Origin: Paenibacillus soyae
Lineage (GTDB): Bacteria > Bacillota > Bacilli > Paenibacillales > Paenibacillaceae
Length of the DNA stretch: 64,000 bases
Direction: 5' to 3'
NCBI RefSeq assembly: GCF_024623455.1
Contig: NZ_JANIPJ010000029.1
Location: 1-64,000, forward strand
Positions 43,745 to 52,266 of this stretch are shown in pieces. The notes beneath the pieces are model-generated. The model ran no database searches. It saw only the letters and a list, made by a program, of their open reading frames with translations, and was not told the DNA's origin. The translations under genes were made by a program, and so were the position numbers. Positions within the stretch are counted from its first letter, which is position 1. Every line of letters begins with the position of its first letter.

Positions 43745-45031
43745 ATGATGTCCAATCGCGAAATCAAGCTGGAGCGCAGCGTTCCCGTATTCGACGAAGC
43801 CGACGTAATCGTCGTCGGGGGAGGTCCCGCAGGAACGGCGGCGGCCATCAGCGCCGCGCGCAGCGGGCAAAAAACGATTTTGCTGGAGCAGTCGGGGCAG
43901 CTGGGAGGCATGGGAACGCTCGGCAACGTAAGCGTGTTCATGGGCGTCGGCAACGTGACGGGCATTTACCGGGAGATTATTTCGGAGTTTCTGCCCAAGG
44001 CGCTGCCGAGCTCGCATCACGAATCGATCTGGCCGCAATATTCGCCGTTCGAGCTGCGGCATTATTTGAACGGCAAGCTCGATAAGGAAGGCGTCGAGGT
44101 GTATTACCATGTCAGCTTCGTCTCGTCCGTCATGGAGGATAGCCGGGTGACCGGCGTCGTCGCCAACACGCGGGAGGGGCTCCGGGCGTTCGCGGGACGC
44201 ATCGTCATTGACTGTACGGGAGACGCGAGGGTCGCTCAGGATGCCGGCGTGCCGACCCGTTCGGGACGCGACGAAGACGGGCTGACGCAGCCGATGACCC
44301 TGATGTTCATGATGCAGGATACCGGCAAGCCGGTCAGCCAGAAGCTGCCGGATGATTGCTACAAGTACGAATCGGTCCAAGACCTGCCGCAAGGCCGCCA
44401 TCTATACTGGGGAGGCATGGGCGACGGCACGCTGCTTGTCAACATGACGCGCGTCAAGGGCAACGGGGCCAAAATCAAGGATATTAACTACGCCGAGAAA
44501 GAATCGCTGCGGCAAGCGTTGTCCGTCGCCAACTATCTGCAGCGGACGAATCATCCGAATTATATTCTGTCCCATGTCCCCGGCCAGGTCGGCGTCAGGG
44601 AGACGAACCAGATCGAGGGCCGGTACACGCTGACGGAGGAAGACCTGACAAGCGGACGCCGATTCGAAGACGTCGTCGCGCAGACGAACTACGAAATCGA
44701 TATTCATAATCCGACCGGAGGGGCGAACACGGACGAGCGCAAGCTGGACGGCTACGACATTCCGTACCGCTGCATGCTGCCTCAGAGCGTGGAAGGCCTG
44801 ATCGTCGCCGGCCGCAGCATCTCCGCCACGCATGTCGCCATGTCGTCGATGCGGGTGCAGGCCACCTGCTACGCGCTGGGCCAGGCGGCCGGTGCCGCCG
44901 CCGCGCTTGCGATCGAGTCAGGAGCCGAGCTCGCGGACATCTCCATTCCCGCGCTGCACGAGCGGCTCGCCGGGCAAGGCGTCGTCTTCGCGAAGAAGAG
45001 CGCGGAGCATGCGGCGGGCGGCCAAGCGTAA
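43745..45031 (+). CDS. FAD-dependent oxidoreductase (FAD_oxidored family)
   Basis: About 428 residues. The dinucleotide-binding motif VIVVGGGPAGTAAAISAARSG is split here as VIVVGGGPAGTAA and AISAARSG; the FAD-contact motif LLEQSGQLGGMGTLG follows, with IDCTGDARVA, GVRETNQIEGRYTLT and the C-terminal GLIVAGRSISATHVA. Members oxidise or reduce sugars and other small molecules found beside carbohydrate genes; the exact substrate is unknown. ATG at 43745 has AGGAG six bases upstream. It is divergent from a LacI-type gene, its probable repressor. Confidence 0.85.
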   Translation: MMSNREIKLERSVPVFDEADVIVVGGGPAGTAAAISAARSGQKTILLEQSGQLGGMGTLGNVSVFMGVGNVTGIYREIISEFLPKALPSSHHESIWPQYSPFELRHYLNGKLDKEGVEVYYHVSFVSSVMEDSRVTGVVANTREGLRAFAGRIVIDCTGDARVAQDAGVPTRSGRDEDGLTQPMTLMFMMQDTGKPVSQKLPDDCYKYESVQDLPQGRHLYWGGMGDGTLLVNMTRVKGNGAKIKDINYAEKESLRQALSVANYLQRTNHPNYILSHVPGQVGVRETNQIEGRYTLTEEDLTSGRRFEDVVAQTNYEIDIHNPTGGANTDERKLDGYDIPYRCMLPQSVEGLIVAGRSISATHVAMSSMRVQATCYALGQAAGAAAALAIESGAELADISIPALHERLAGQGVVFAKKSAEHAAGGQA

Positions 45032-45078
45032 TCTGCATTAACGTGCTTGCGGCCGCTTTCGGCGCCGCGCACACGAAT

Positions 45079-45114
45079 AAGCGGTGCAGGGGCTGCCCCT
45101 GCACCGCTTCTTTA
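45079..45114. terminator. Bidirectional terminator
   Basis: AAGCGGTGCAGGGGC and the matching right arm CCCCTGCACCGCTT form a long GC-rich stem, followed by CTTTATT, between two convergent genes. Confidence 0.8.
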
Positions 45115-46092
45115 TTCCGCAGCCGGCCGCTCTACGGCGATCACGACATTCCCTCTTTTGCGTCCGCTCTCCACATACCGATGGGCATCGGCGATTTGTT
45201 CGAGGGGGTATCGTCTGTCGATGACTGGTCTCAGCCTTCCGCTATCGATCAGCTCTGCGAGCTCGCGCAGCGCGTCGGGACGGTTAATGACCGCATTTCC
45301 GCCGATCACCTTTTTGCCGCTTGTCAAGGAAGTCCATAACCCCCGAACGATTGCCCCCGGCTCGATGTGCTGGGCTCTCAAATAATAGCCGTTAGGCTTC
45401 AGCGCCTTCACGCATGCCTGGAAGCCGCTTTTGCCCACCGTGTCGAAGATGATATCGTAAGCTTCCCCGCCTCGGTCAAAGCTTTCCTTGGTGTAATCCA
45501 CAACCCTGTCGGCGCCCAGCGACTTCACCATCTCCACGTTCGCGCTGCTGCAGACGGCCGTCACTTCCGCGCCGAAACACTTCGCAAGCTGGACCGCATA
45601 CGTGCCCACGCTGCCCGAGGCGCCGTAGATGAGAACATGGTGCCCGCCGCGTATGCCGCCTTTCCTCAGAAAATGCAATGCGGTCAGCCCCCCGATCGGA
45701 ACGGCGGCCGCCTCCTCGTAAGACAACCCCGCCGGCTTGACGGCTACCGCTCCATCCTCCGGCAAGCAGGCGTATTCGGCATAAGCGCCATAAGCCGTGC
45801 CGCAGGAGGCGAAGACGGAATCGCCAACCTTGAATCGGCTCACCTTGGGACCGACTTCCTCCACGACGCCCGCCAGCTCGAAGCCTAATATGTTGACTTT
45901 GCGCGGACGCGTCAGCCCGTTAAACAGCCTCGCCAGAAACGGATCCGCCTTCCGCAAGCGCCAATCCCCCGGCGTAACGGTCGTCGCGTGAATGCGAACC
46001 AATACTTCGTTGTCCTTCGGGATCGGCTTTTTCACCTCTTCAAGATGTAGAACATCCGGCGGCCCATACTGCTTATATACCACTGCTCTCAT
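45112..46092 (-). CDS. NAD(P)-dependent alcohol dehydrogenase/quinone oxidoreductase (MDR family)
   Basis: About 326 residues, zinc-independent medium-chain reductase. The N-terminal GroES-like domain has ILGFELAGVVEEVG; the NADPH-binding motif is LIYGASGSVGTYAVQLAK, and VVDYTKESF plus DIIFDTVGKSGF follow. It probably reduces quinones or enones. ATG at 46092 has GGGAGGACG upstream; a longer frame to 46164 is unlikely. An AT-rich promoter region with repeated GTAA/TTAC lies upstream. It appears monocistronic. Confidence 0.88.
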   Translation of the reverse strand: MRAVVYKQYGPPDVLHLEEVKKPIPKDNEVLVRIHATTVTPGDWRLRKADPFLARLFNGLTRPRKVNILGFELAGVVEEVGPKVSRFKVGDSVFASCGTAYGAYAEYACLPEDGAVAVKPAGLSYEEAAAVPIGGLTALHFLRKGGIRGGHHVLIYGASGSVGTYAVQLAKCFGAEVTAVCSSANVEMVKSLGADRVVDYTKESFDRGGEAYDIIFDTVGKSGFQACVKALKPNGYYLRAQHIEPGAIVRGLWTSLTSGKKVIGGNAVINRPDALRELAELIDSGRLRPVIDRRYPLEQIADAHRYVESGRKRGNVVIAVERPAAE

Positions 46093-46302
46093 GCGCGTCC
46101 TCCCGTCACTTGGTTGAGTACACTCCGTTTTACTTATAGTAAAACGTAAGTTACATAATGTCAAATATATTTTACATTTCCTGAATGAAACCGTTCACTT
46201 GGGCACCGGCTGCATAAGTAAGAAATGTAATGATAGTTTTAGAGAATTATGGTAGGATGTGGGAGGAATGATAGGGAAAAATAAATTGGAAGGTGATCAC
46301 TC

Positions 46303-48138
46303 TTGAGGACTTTTGCAGCAAAGGTTTTGTGCGGCATGTTGCTTGCGAGCAGCTTGAACGCCGCTGCGCCCGCCGTGGAAGCAAACGGATATATATTTAC
46401 GGATATTGATCAGTCTTATGCCAAGGACGCCATTAAACGGCTAGTCGAGGAAGGGGTCGTGCAAGGGGTAGACGAGACGCATTATAATCCGAAAGGATCG
46501 TTGACCCGGGCAGAATTCACGGCTATTCTTGTGCGTTCGCTTCAGCTGCCGATCGATCCGGCCATTACTTCATCTGTTGAATTTTCCGACGTGAACGGCT
46601 GGGAAGCTTCCTACATCGCCTCCGCCCGCGACGCCGGAATAGTCGACGGAGTTGGCGACGGCCGATTCGATCCGGACGGACAAGTGACGCGCGAGCAAGC
46701 AGCTAAGCTGCTAGTTGCCGCGCTGATTCGTTCGAACTCGGCTATTACTTTCGATGAGTATGCCACTCCCTCCTTCGCGGATTCCGGCTCCATCTCCGAT
46801 TGGGCAATCCCCTACGTGGCAATAGCCGAAGAACAAGGCCTTATTACGGGGCGTCCGGACGGCAATTTCGATCCGAAGAGCATCGCCAATCGGGAGATGG
46901 CGGCCGTCATGTGCGTTAATTTCCTGAATGCGCTGCAAGCATTAGACGGTAATGCGCCGTCCGATCCTCCTGGGACTCAAGCATCGCCGCTGCTGCAGGC
47001 TCCAACCGGCTTTACCGTTTCAGAGTTTACAGAGAATAGCCTAACCTTCACGTGGAATGCGCCATCGAATGGCGACAACATTGCGGGCTACGATATTTTT
47101 CTTGAAGGGGATAATAACAAGATCGGTTCGACGACAGCCTCCACTTTCACGTTCGAAGATCTGCAGCCCCAAATGACTGATGCCGTGTTTTACGTGAGAG
47201 CGAAGGACAAGCAAGGACGTTTATCCGCCAAATCGAATGAATACCGGTACGTGGCGGTCAAACAAACCAAATTGACCTTGCGTCCTGAATTTAGATCCTT
47301 TACGCATAATGTAGAACAAACGATGAAGCTATGGATTAGCGGCGACATCACGCTGGCGGACCAGCTGCGACGCACCCGGCTCTATGCGACGTTTAACAAT
47401 GCGACGAGCAAGGATATTACGTTCGGCAACGCCTCCGAGCTTGGAGCGCCGGAAATTATCCAGGAAGGCAACGGCACACAGCCGCTTATCGTCGCTTGGG
47501 GAGCCCCCCAAGGAGTGAAACTTTCTTCGGGGCTGCAACACGAAGCTTATTTGAACATGCTCGTTGAAATTCCTATTAAGCTAAACAATAGGGGATGGTA
47601 TTCCACTCAATTCGAGCTGCGTACGGCGGGGCCTGCCACAACCAGTCTTGCATCGACTGGACTGATTCTGACGAGTGAGCTTGCTCCGATCGGGCCTCCA
47701 AAGAGCCAATCCGGGATTACCGTTCAGATGGGACAACCCGGGCCAGCCCAGTTGAACCAGCAAATTACGATACCGGTCACGATCCAAGGAAACGTAAGCG
47801 TCGAGCAGCTATCCGATTTGGCTGCCGTGCAAGTACGCATACTGGACAACAGCCAGGTCCTCGGCGCCGCCGACATACAGATTGAAGACCTTGCAAAGTT
47901 CGGCCACGCTAATATTGCGTTTAACGGCAGCGATGTTAAGATCATCCAGTTCGATAAGCACTTCCGGCTCGAGGAGCTTCAGGCAGAGCTCGCGAACGGA
48001 ATTACCTTTAATCTGGTCCTAACCTTACGGGAAACCGGCAGCTTCGGCGTATTCGCAACCTTAGAGCGCGTCGACGAGAACGGGCAAGTGATAGGACCCG
48101 CCGGGAACGGCAACGTCGTGCAGGTTACGGTACAATAA
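46303..48138 (+). CDS. Secreted SLH-domain protein with FN3 domain
   Basis: A 611-residue surface protein starting at TTG 46303 with AAGGTGAT upstream. Signal peptide about 1-27; three SLH modules at about 28-75, 88-140 and 155-208 (YAKDAIKRLVEEGVVQGVDE, WEASYIASARDAGIVDGVGDG, WAIPYVAIAEEQGLITGRPDG, each split here by commas) that bind pyruvylated wall polymer; FN3 at about 218-315 (APTGFTVSEFTENSLTFTW); then about 290 residues of unrecognised beta-rich sequence with two similar halves. It could be a structural surface protein. Ends at a strong terminator. Confidence 0.85.
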   Translation: MRTFAAKVLCGMLLASSLNAAAPAVEANGYIFTDIDQSYAKDAIKRLVEEGVVQGVDETHYNPKGSLTRAEFTAILVRSLQLPIDPAITSSVEFSDVNGWEASYIASARDAGIVDGVGDGRFDPDGQVTREQAAKLLVAALIRSNSAITFDEYATPSFADSGSISDWAIPYVAIAEEQGLITGRPDGNFDPKSIANREMAAVMCVNFLNALQALDGNAPSDPPGTQASPLLQAPTGFTVSEFTENSLTFTWNAPSNGDNIAGYDIFLEGDNNKIGSTTASTFTFEDLQPQMTDAVFYVRAKDKQGRLSAKSNEYRYVAVKQTKLTLRPEFRSFTHNVEQTMKLWISGDITLADQLRRTRLYATFNNATSKDITFGNASELGAPEIIQEGNGTQPLIVAWGAPQGVKLSSGLQHEAYLNMLVEIPIKLNNRGWYSTQFELRTAGPATTSLASTGLILTSELAPIGPPKSQSGITVQMGQPGPAQLNQQITIPVTIQGNVSVEQLSDLAAVQVRILDNSQVLGAADIQIEDLAKFGHANIAFNGSDVKIIQFDKHFRLEELQAELANGITFNLVLTLRETGSFGVFATLERVDENGQVIGPAGNGNVVQVTVQ

Positions 48139-48163
48139 CCATTTAAAGCCTCTTTCCAGCCAA

Positions 48164-48206
48164 AAAGAGAGCACCGAGACTATTCTGTCGGAGCTCTCTT
48201 TTTTGT
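48164..48206 (+). terminator. Terminator after the SLH/FN3 gene
   Basis: AAAAGAGAGC and GCTCTCTTTT arms flank a ~20-base loop and are followed by a T run. Confidence 0.75.
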
Positions 48207-48241
48207 TTATATAATAAGTCTGTTCGGATACCGGACAGGCG

Positions 48242-48952
48242 TTACCAAGGCAGAGCTTCCGTCTTGTGGAAATATCCGCCGGACGGCCCGTCGGCTGGCA
48301 GCGTGGCCAAATAAACGGCGGTCTCCGCTCCCTCCTCGATTTCCATGATCGCATCCTTGCCCCCCATGTCGGTTTTCACCCACCCCGGGTGGCAGGCGTT
48401 CACTTTAACCGGAGTGCCTCTCAGCGTAATGGACAGCTGCGCCGTCCAAGCGTTTAATGCTGCTTTAGATACCGTATAGGCCGGAGCTGAAGCCCGCCCG
48501 AACATTTCGTTGGTTAAGATGGTCGTCATCGAGCCCAGAATGCTGGATTGGTTCACGATTCGTCCGGCCGGGCTTGCCTTGATCAGGTCGAGCAGAGCAT
48601 TCGTTAAGGCGTACGCGCCGAAAAAATTCGTTTCGAAGCTTCTCCGCATGACGTCGACGTCCGTACCCTCGTGATCCAGGAAAGTCCCCGCATTGTTGAC
48701 GAGAACGTCCAGCTTGCCATATTTCCGCGAGATGAACTCCGCCGCGGAACGGATATGATCGGCGTTCGTGATATCCAGCTCGATCGGTTTCGCTTCAATC
48801 TGTTCGGCTTGCAGACGCGCAGCCGCCTCTTCGGCCTTCGGCAGGCTTCGTGCTCCAATCAGCACCTCCATTCCTTGCTTGCCCAGCTGGCGCGCGATTT
48901 CGTATCCGATGCCTTTGCCTGCTCCCGTAACCAATGCGATCTTCTTCTCCAT
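48242..48952 (-). CDS. Short-chain dehydrogenase/reductase
   Basis: A 236-residue SDR. The cofactor motif TGAGKGIG is at residues 9-16, NNAG near 87, the catalytic Ser in NQSSILGSM and YTVSK (Tyr-x3-Lys) around 160. It reduces carbonyl compounds with NADPH; substrate unknown. ATG at 48952 has AGAGGGAG upstream. It follows the TetR gene on the same strand; a palindrome shared by both promoters suggests control by that TetR. Confidence 0.9.
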   Translation of the reverse strand: MEKKIALVTGAGKGIGYEIARQLGKQGMEVLIGARSLPKAEEAAARLQAEQIEAKPIELDITNADHIRSAAEFISRKYGKLDVLVNNAGTFLDHEGTDVDVMRRSFETNFFGAYALTNALLDLIKASPAGRIVNQSSILGSMTTILTNEMFGRASAPAYTVSKAALNAWTAQLSITLRGTPVKVNACHPGWVKTDMGGKDAIMEIEEGAETAVYLATLPADGPSGGYFHKTEALPW

Positions 48953-48970
48953 ATTCGATCTCCCTCTTTC

Positions 48971-48986
48971 TGTACCTATCGGTACA
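48971..48986. promoter_or_regulatory. TetR operator candidate before the SDR gene
   Basis: TGTACC-TATC-GGTACA, six-base perfect arms, 19 bases before the SDR start. It matches the dyad before the TetR gene. Confidence 0.6.
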
Positions 48987-49045
48987 TAATATTGAAAAAA
49001 AATCTTACTCGATTAGAGTAAGGACTACTAGACGCTAGGTCATCC

Positions 49046-49627
49046 TTACTCTATAAGAGTAAGGATTTCCTTTATTACCGGTTCAACCCGCGATCGTTCG
49101 GTATTCGACTTCATCGAAACCGATAGTCCGATCGCCGTTACGCTCAGCACGCTCGCGATGAGGGCCGGGTTCAATCGAGCCGGCAGCTCCCCGGAACGAA
49201 CGCCTCTCTCCACCGCTTCACGGAACAAATCCGTCAGCTTCGCCTGATAATCGTTGGTGATGGCCGCGAATTTGGGTTCATGAGGCCCCAGCTCGACCAT
49301 CGTATTCACGCATAGGCAGCCATAGGACGGATTGCCGCCCCCGGGACCGTCGATAATGCCTTGCAAGAAGGCTTGCAAAGCCGCCTTTGTCGACTCGCCG
49401 CTGCCCAGCATCCTCTCGACGTACGCCAGACTCATCTGCGAATAGGCTCTCAGCGCCGCCTCGAACAGCTCTTCCTTCCCGCCGAAGGCCGCATACAAGC
49501 TTGGTCGCTGAATGTTCATCCGGGCGGTGAGATCGCCGATGGAGGTCGCCTCGTATCCCTTCTCCCAGAATACCTGCATCGCTGCCGTTAACGCTTCCCG
49601 TTCATCGAATTCCCGCGGTCTTGCCAT
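49046..49627 (-). CDS. TetR-family transcriptional regulator
   Basis: About 193 residues. The N-terminal helix-turn-helix is ALTAAMQVFWEKGYEATSIG followed by DLTARMNIQRPSLYAAFGGKEELF, split here as DLTARMNIQRPSLYAAF and GGKEELF; the C-terminal ligand domain resembles the AcrR/YcdC group with two conserved Cys (YGCLCVNTMVELG). ATG at 49627 gives the typical MARPREF start; 49633 is an alternative. It lies upstream of an SDR gene, and both have a TGTAC palindrome. It is probably a repressor released by a reactive small molecule. Confidence 0.88.
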   Translation of the reverse strand: MARPREFDEREALTAAMQVFWEKGYEATSIGDLTARMNIQRPSLYAAFGGKEELFEAALRAYSQMSLAYVERMLGSGESTKAALQAFLQGIIDGPGGGNPSYGCLCVNTMVELGPHEPKFAAITNDYQAKLTDLFREAVERGVRSGELPARLNPALIASVLSVTAIGLSVSMKSNTERSRVEPVIKEILTLIE

Positions 49628-49643
49628 TTGCATTCACTCTTTC

Positions 49644-49659
49644 TGTACTGATCAGTATA
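49644..49659. promoter_or_regulatory. TetR operator candidate (autoregulatory)
   Basis: TGTACTGATCAGTATA, an inverted repeat with one mismatch, 17 bases before the TetR start. Same outer half as the SDR site. Confidence 0.6.
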
Positions 49660-49804
49660 GAACGATTGTAATGCAATTCCTTCCAGTTCGTCAAGAGAAA
49701 AAAACCAGGATTTTCTAAAACGCCGAACCGTGGTCCTATACCGAAACGGAAGTCCATTCACATCCCGAACCATCGGTTCATATCCCGAATAGAGCTGAAG
49801 CTTA

Positions 49805-49982
49805 CGGAACGGAGCGACTTTATTCATCGAAAAACAGGGCTTTTTGCTAGGGTAGCGGAACTGAGCGCCTCTATTCTTGTCGATTCTGATCAAATCACAT
49901 TGAAAACAGGCGAATAGAGGCTCTCCGTTCCCTTAGGGTTAATATGAGGCGAATATAGCCGAAATAAAGGCTCTCCGTTCCG
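49805..49982. repeat. Palindromic interspersed repeat cluster B
   Basis: The 430-base gap between the TetR and alginate-lyase genes holds no gene but four modules: CGGAACGGAGCGACTTTATT (49805), GCGGAACTGAGCGCCTCTAT (49856), and inverted copies GAATAGAGGCTCTCCGTTCC (49912) and AAATAAAGGCTCTCCGTTCC (49965). They pair head to tail into long hairpins. The same GGAAC-x-GAGCG start occurs in cluster A at 27.2-27.4 kb. Confidence 0.65.
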
Positions 49983-50068
49983 TTCATGGCGATGCAAGAA
50001 GTACTTAGCTGACTTTATCGCTTAATCTAACCGGCTGGTCTTCAACGGATTTTGAGCACAGGGAGAGC

Positions 50069-52153
50069 CTAAGGCGAAACCTCCTGAAACGTCGCATCGC
50101 CGTTAAACGTCGCGCCGGAGCCTGCTTGGGCGTATAGCAAATAATTGGAGTGCCGCAAGTAGCGCGCGGCATCGCTCCACATCTGATAAGAATACTTCCG
50201 AGGATCCGCTAAGCCCGCCGCGCGGCGGAACGTCGCGTCGTTCTTGAATGCCTCTGTGCCGTCATTCGGATCGAGCCATACTTCGCCGTTCGCGCGCACG
50301 CGCAGGAAGCGGCCGGGGAAGTTGACGGACTCGAACGAAACGCCGTTCGCGTCGGTTAATCCGGGGACGAGCTTGAACTGGGCATCCCCGGCAGGCGACA
50401 CGGCGGAATCGATGCGCGCGCGGTAATTGCTATGCCGGATGTAACGGTCGGCGAAATTATGCGACTGCAGGCGGACGGCGACCGACACCGGCTCCAGCCT
50501 CCACTGCTGATGGCTGCCGAGAATGTAGCGCCACTGCTGGATCGGCACGCCTTCCGCGGTGGAGACCCCCGTCACGTCTGCCGGTTTGTTCGAGTGTACG
50601 GGCGTGATACGGAAGTACCCTTCCCCCGTCGGAATGAAGGCGAACCGCTGATTGTCCCCGCCGTTGCCGCTCCATAATTGAAACGAGGCGCCGTGCGCCA
50701 GAGAGCCGCTTGCCACGTCCAGATATAATCCGCTCTGCACGTTCCGAATGCTGTACTGCCCGCCGCCGAGATGGGTAACCGTCCATTGCTGATTGGCGCC
50801 GCCCGTATACGTCGACTTCCGCACGTCGGCTCCGTTCGACGCGCCGGCCGCTTCCATCGCCTTGCCGTCCAGCCGCACGGTAAAGCGATAGATGCCGTCC
50901 GGAATGTTGCCGCCCGGGAGAGCCGCCGTTCCGCCGCTGCCGGCCGGACGCGTGTATAGCAGCGTGCCGAAGCCGAGCTGATCGAAGGTAGAAGCATGCG
51001 ACGAATTCGGACCGCCTTCCGGTCTTCCCAGACCGGCACAGGCCGAGATATTCGGAACCGGCAGTCCCCTTCGGTTGGCGTAATGGTTATAGATCATTTC
51101 CCAGATCGGGCGCATCTGGCCGCGGCTGGCATCCGAAATAACCGTCTGCGTCTGAACCGCCCCGTTCGTCCCGTTGCCCCATTCATAAGCGGCGAAAGGC
51201 ACATCGTCTCCGTTGTTGTACTTGGCTGCGTATTCGGCGGCGCGCAGGAACCGGTTGTTCGCCCAGCCGTACAGGTCGTCGCCCTGATTCCACGCCATCT
51301 CGGCGATCGTGGCCATGAGCCCGATGCCAAGCAGCGTATGCCCCTGATCGCGGCCCGACTCCTGCCACTGCGCGAGGCCGCCTGGATGCAGGAACGGAAT
51401 CGCGTTGTAGATCGATCCGTTCCCGGCGCCGTGCTTAAAGTATTCGATGCCAATGTCGTAAATGTCGCGGCGGTCGCAGAAGATGCCGATCGCCACCGTG
51501 GCCGCCATATTGGCGAGATCCCAGTTCGCCCAATAGTTCTGGATATAAGCGCCGTTATGATCGCCGCCGAATTCATTGCCGATGAGAAACCGCTCGCTAA
51601 GCGGCTTGTAGAACACGTTTAGAAGCAGATCCTGCATCCCGGCCACGTCGAAGCCCGGATAATCCCGCATGATTTCCGCCGCGTTGGCCATTTGGTAACC
51701 GTACAATCCGGAGGCCAAGTATCGGTCGGCATTGCCCGTAATCGTGGTCAGCGTAGACGACCAGGCGTTCAAAATATCGCGCGCCGTATCGCCATGCGCC
51801 GCGCTGCCGCTAATTTTCCACCGCAGCGCGTTCTGATAGGCCCTGGCGATATCGTTGTACAACAAGGCGTAGTTCTGCCCCGTTCCGCCTCGTATAATAG
51901 TTGCGGTGGCGCGAGGGGTCCATCCGGATTGCGAGTATGGACTGTTCACCAGCTCGTTCCAGCCGTCCAGATATGGCTGCGTCCCCGCGTTCACCATCTG
52001 CGTCATTCGGTCGAAATCGGCCTGCGTATGCAGCAGCCCCGGATGGTTAAATGCGGGAGCGGCGGTCGCTTTCTCCGCTCCGATACCTCCTAGCAGTCCG
52101 GCCATAAGGCTGAACACGATGGCGATCGTCCAAGCTTTCTTGTTCATCTTCAT
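50069..52153 (-). CDS. Secreted alginate-lyase-fold enzyme with ricin-type and AbfB domains
   Basis: A 694-residue exported enzyme. Signal peptide about 1-32; alginate-lyase-like (alpha/alpha) barrel 35-395 (HPGLLHTQADFDRM, NEFGGDHNGAYIQNYWANWD, SGRDQGHTLLGIGLMATIAE, where Asn, His and Arg/Tyr could be catalytic); ricin-type beta-trefoil 415-555 (QQWTVTHLGGGQYSIRNV); AbfB-type domain 555-694 (LQSHNFADRYIRHSNY, RYLRHSNYLLY), normally binding arabinofuranose side chains. ATG at 52147 has better spacing from AGGAGG than 52153. Third gene behind the cohesin-SLH and cohesin/dockerin genes. Uronate polymer cleavage is inferred. Confidence 0.88.
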   Translation of the reverse strand: MKMNKKAWTIAIVFSLMAGLLGGIGAEKATAAPAFNHPGLLHTQADFDRMTQMVNAGTQPYLDGWNELVNSPYSQSGWTPRATATIIRGGTGQNYALLYNDIARAYQNALRWKISGSAAHGDTARDILNAWSSTLTTITGNADRYLASGLYGYQMANAAEIMRDYPGFDVAGMQDLLLNVFYKPLSERFLIGNEFGGDHNGAYIQNYWANWDLANMAATVAIGIFCDRRDIYDIGIEYFKHGAGNGSIYNAIPFLHPGGLAQWQESGRDQGHTLLGIGLMATIAEMAWNQGDDLYGWANNRFLRAAEYAAKYNNGDDVPFAAYEWGNGTNGAVQTQTVISDASRGQMRPIWEMIYNHYANRRGLPVPNISACAGLGRPEGGPNSSHASTFDQLGFGTLLYTRPAGSGGTAALPGGNIPDGIYRFTVRLDGKAMEAAGASNGADVRKSTYTGGANQQWTVTHLGGGQYSIRNVQSGLYLDVASGSLAHGASFQLWSGNGGDNQRFAFIPTGEGYFRITPVHSNKPADVTGVSTAEGVPIQQWRYILGSHQQWRLEPVSVAVRLQSHNFADRYIRHSNYRARIDSAVSPAGDAQFKLVPGLTDANGVSFESVNFPGRFLRVRANGEVWLDPNDGTEAFKNDATFRRAAGLADPRKYSYQMWSDAARYLRHSNYLLYAQAGSGATFNGDATFQEVSP

Positions 52154-52225
52154 TTCCCTCCTAATCGATAATTAATGCGTCTGAGTATGCATGCCTTCTC
52201 TCCATTCCTCTCTCTAACAGTCGAA

Positions 52226-52256
52226 GCGGGAGGAAAGCCTTTCGGCTTTCCTCCGC
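52226..52256 (-). terminator. Hairpin between the giant gene and the alginate-lyase gene
   Basis: GCGGGAGGAAAGCC and GGCTTTCCTCCGC pair around TTTC. On the minus strand no T run follows, so it may protect or process mRNA, or partly attenuate, rather than terminate. Confidence 0.45.
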
Positions 52257-52266
52257 TCCATACCCG

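Noticed and set aside
49805..49982. CRISPR array
   Set aside because: The repeats are few, differ from each other, alternate in orientation and lack regular spacers.
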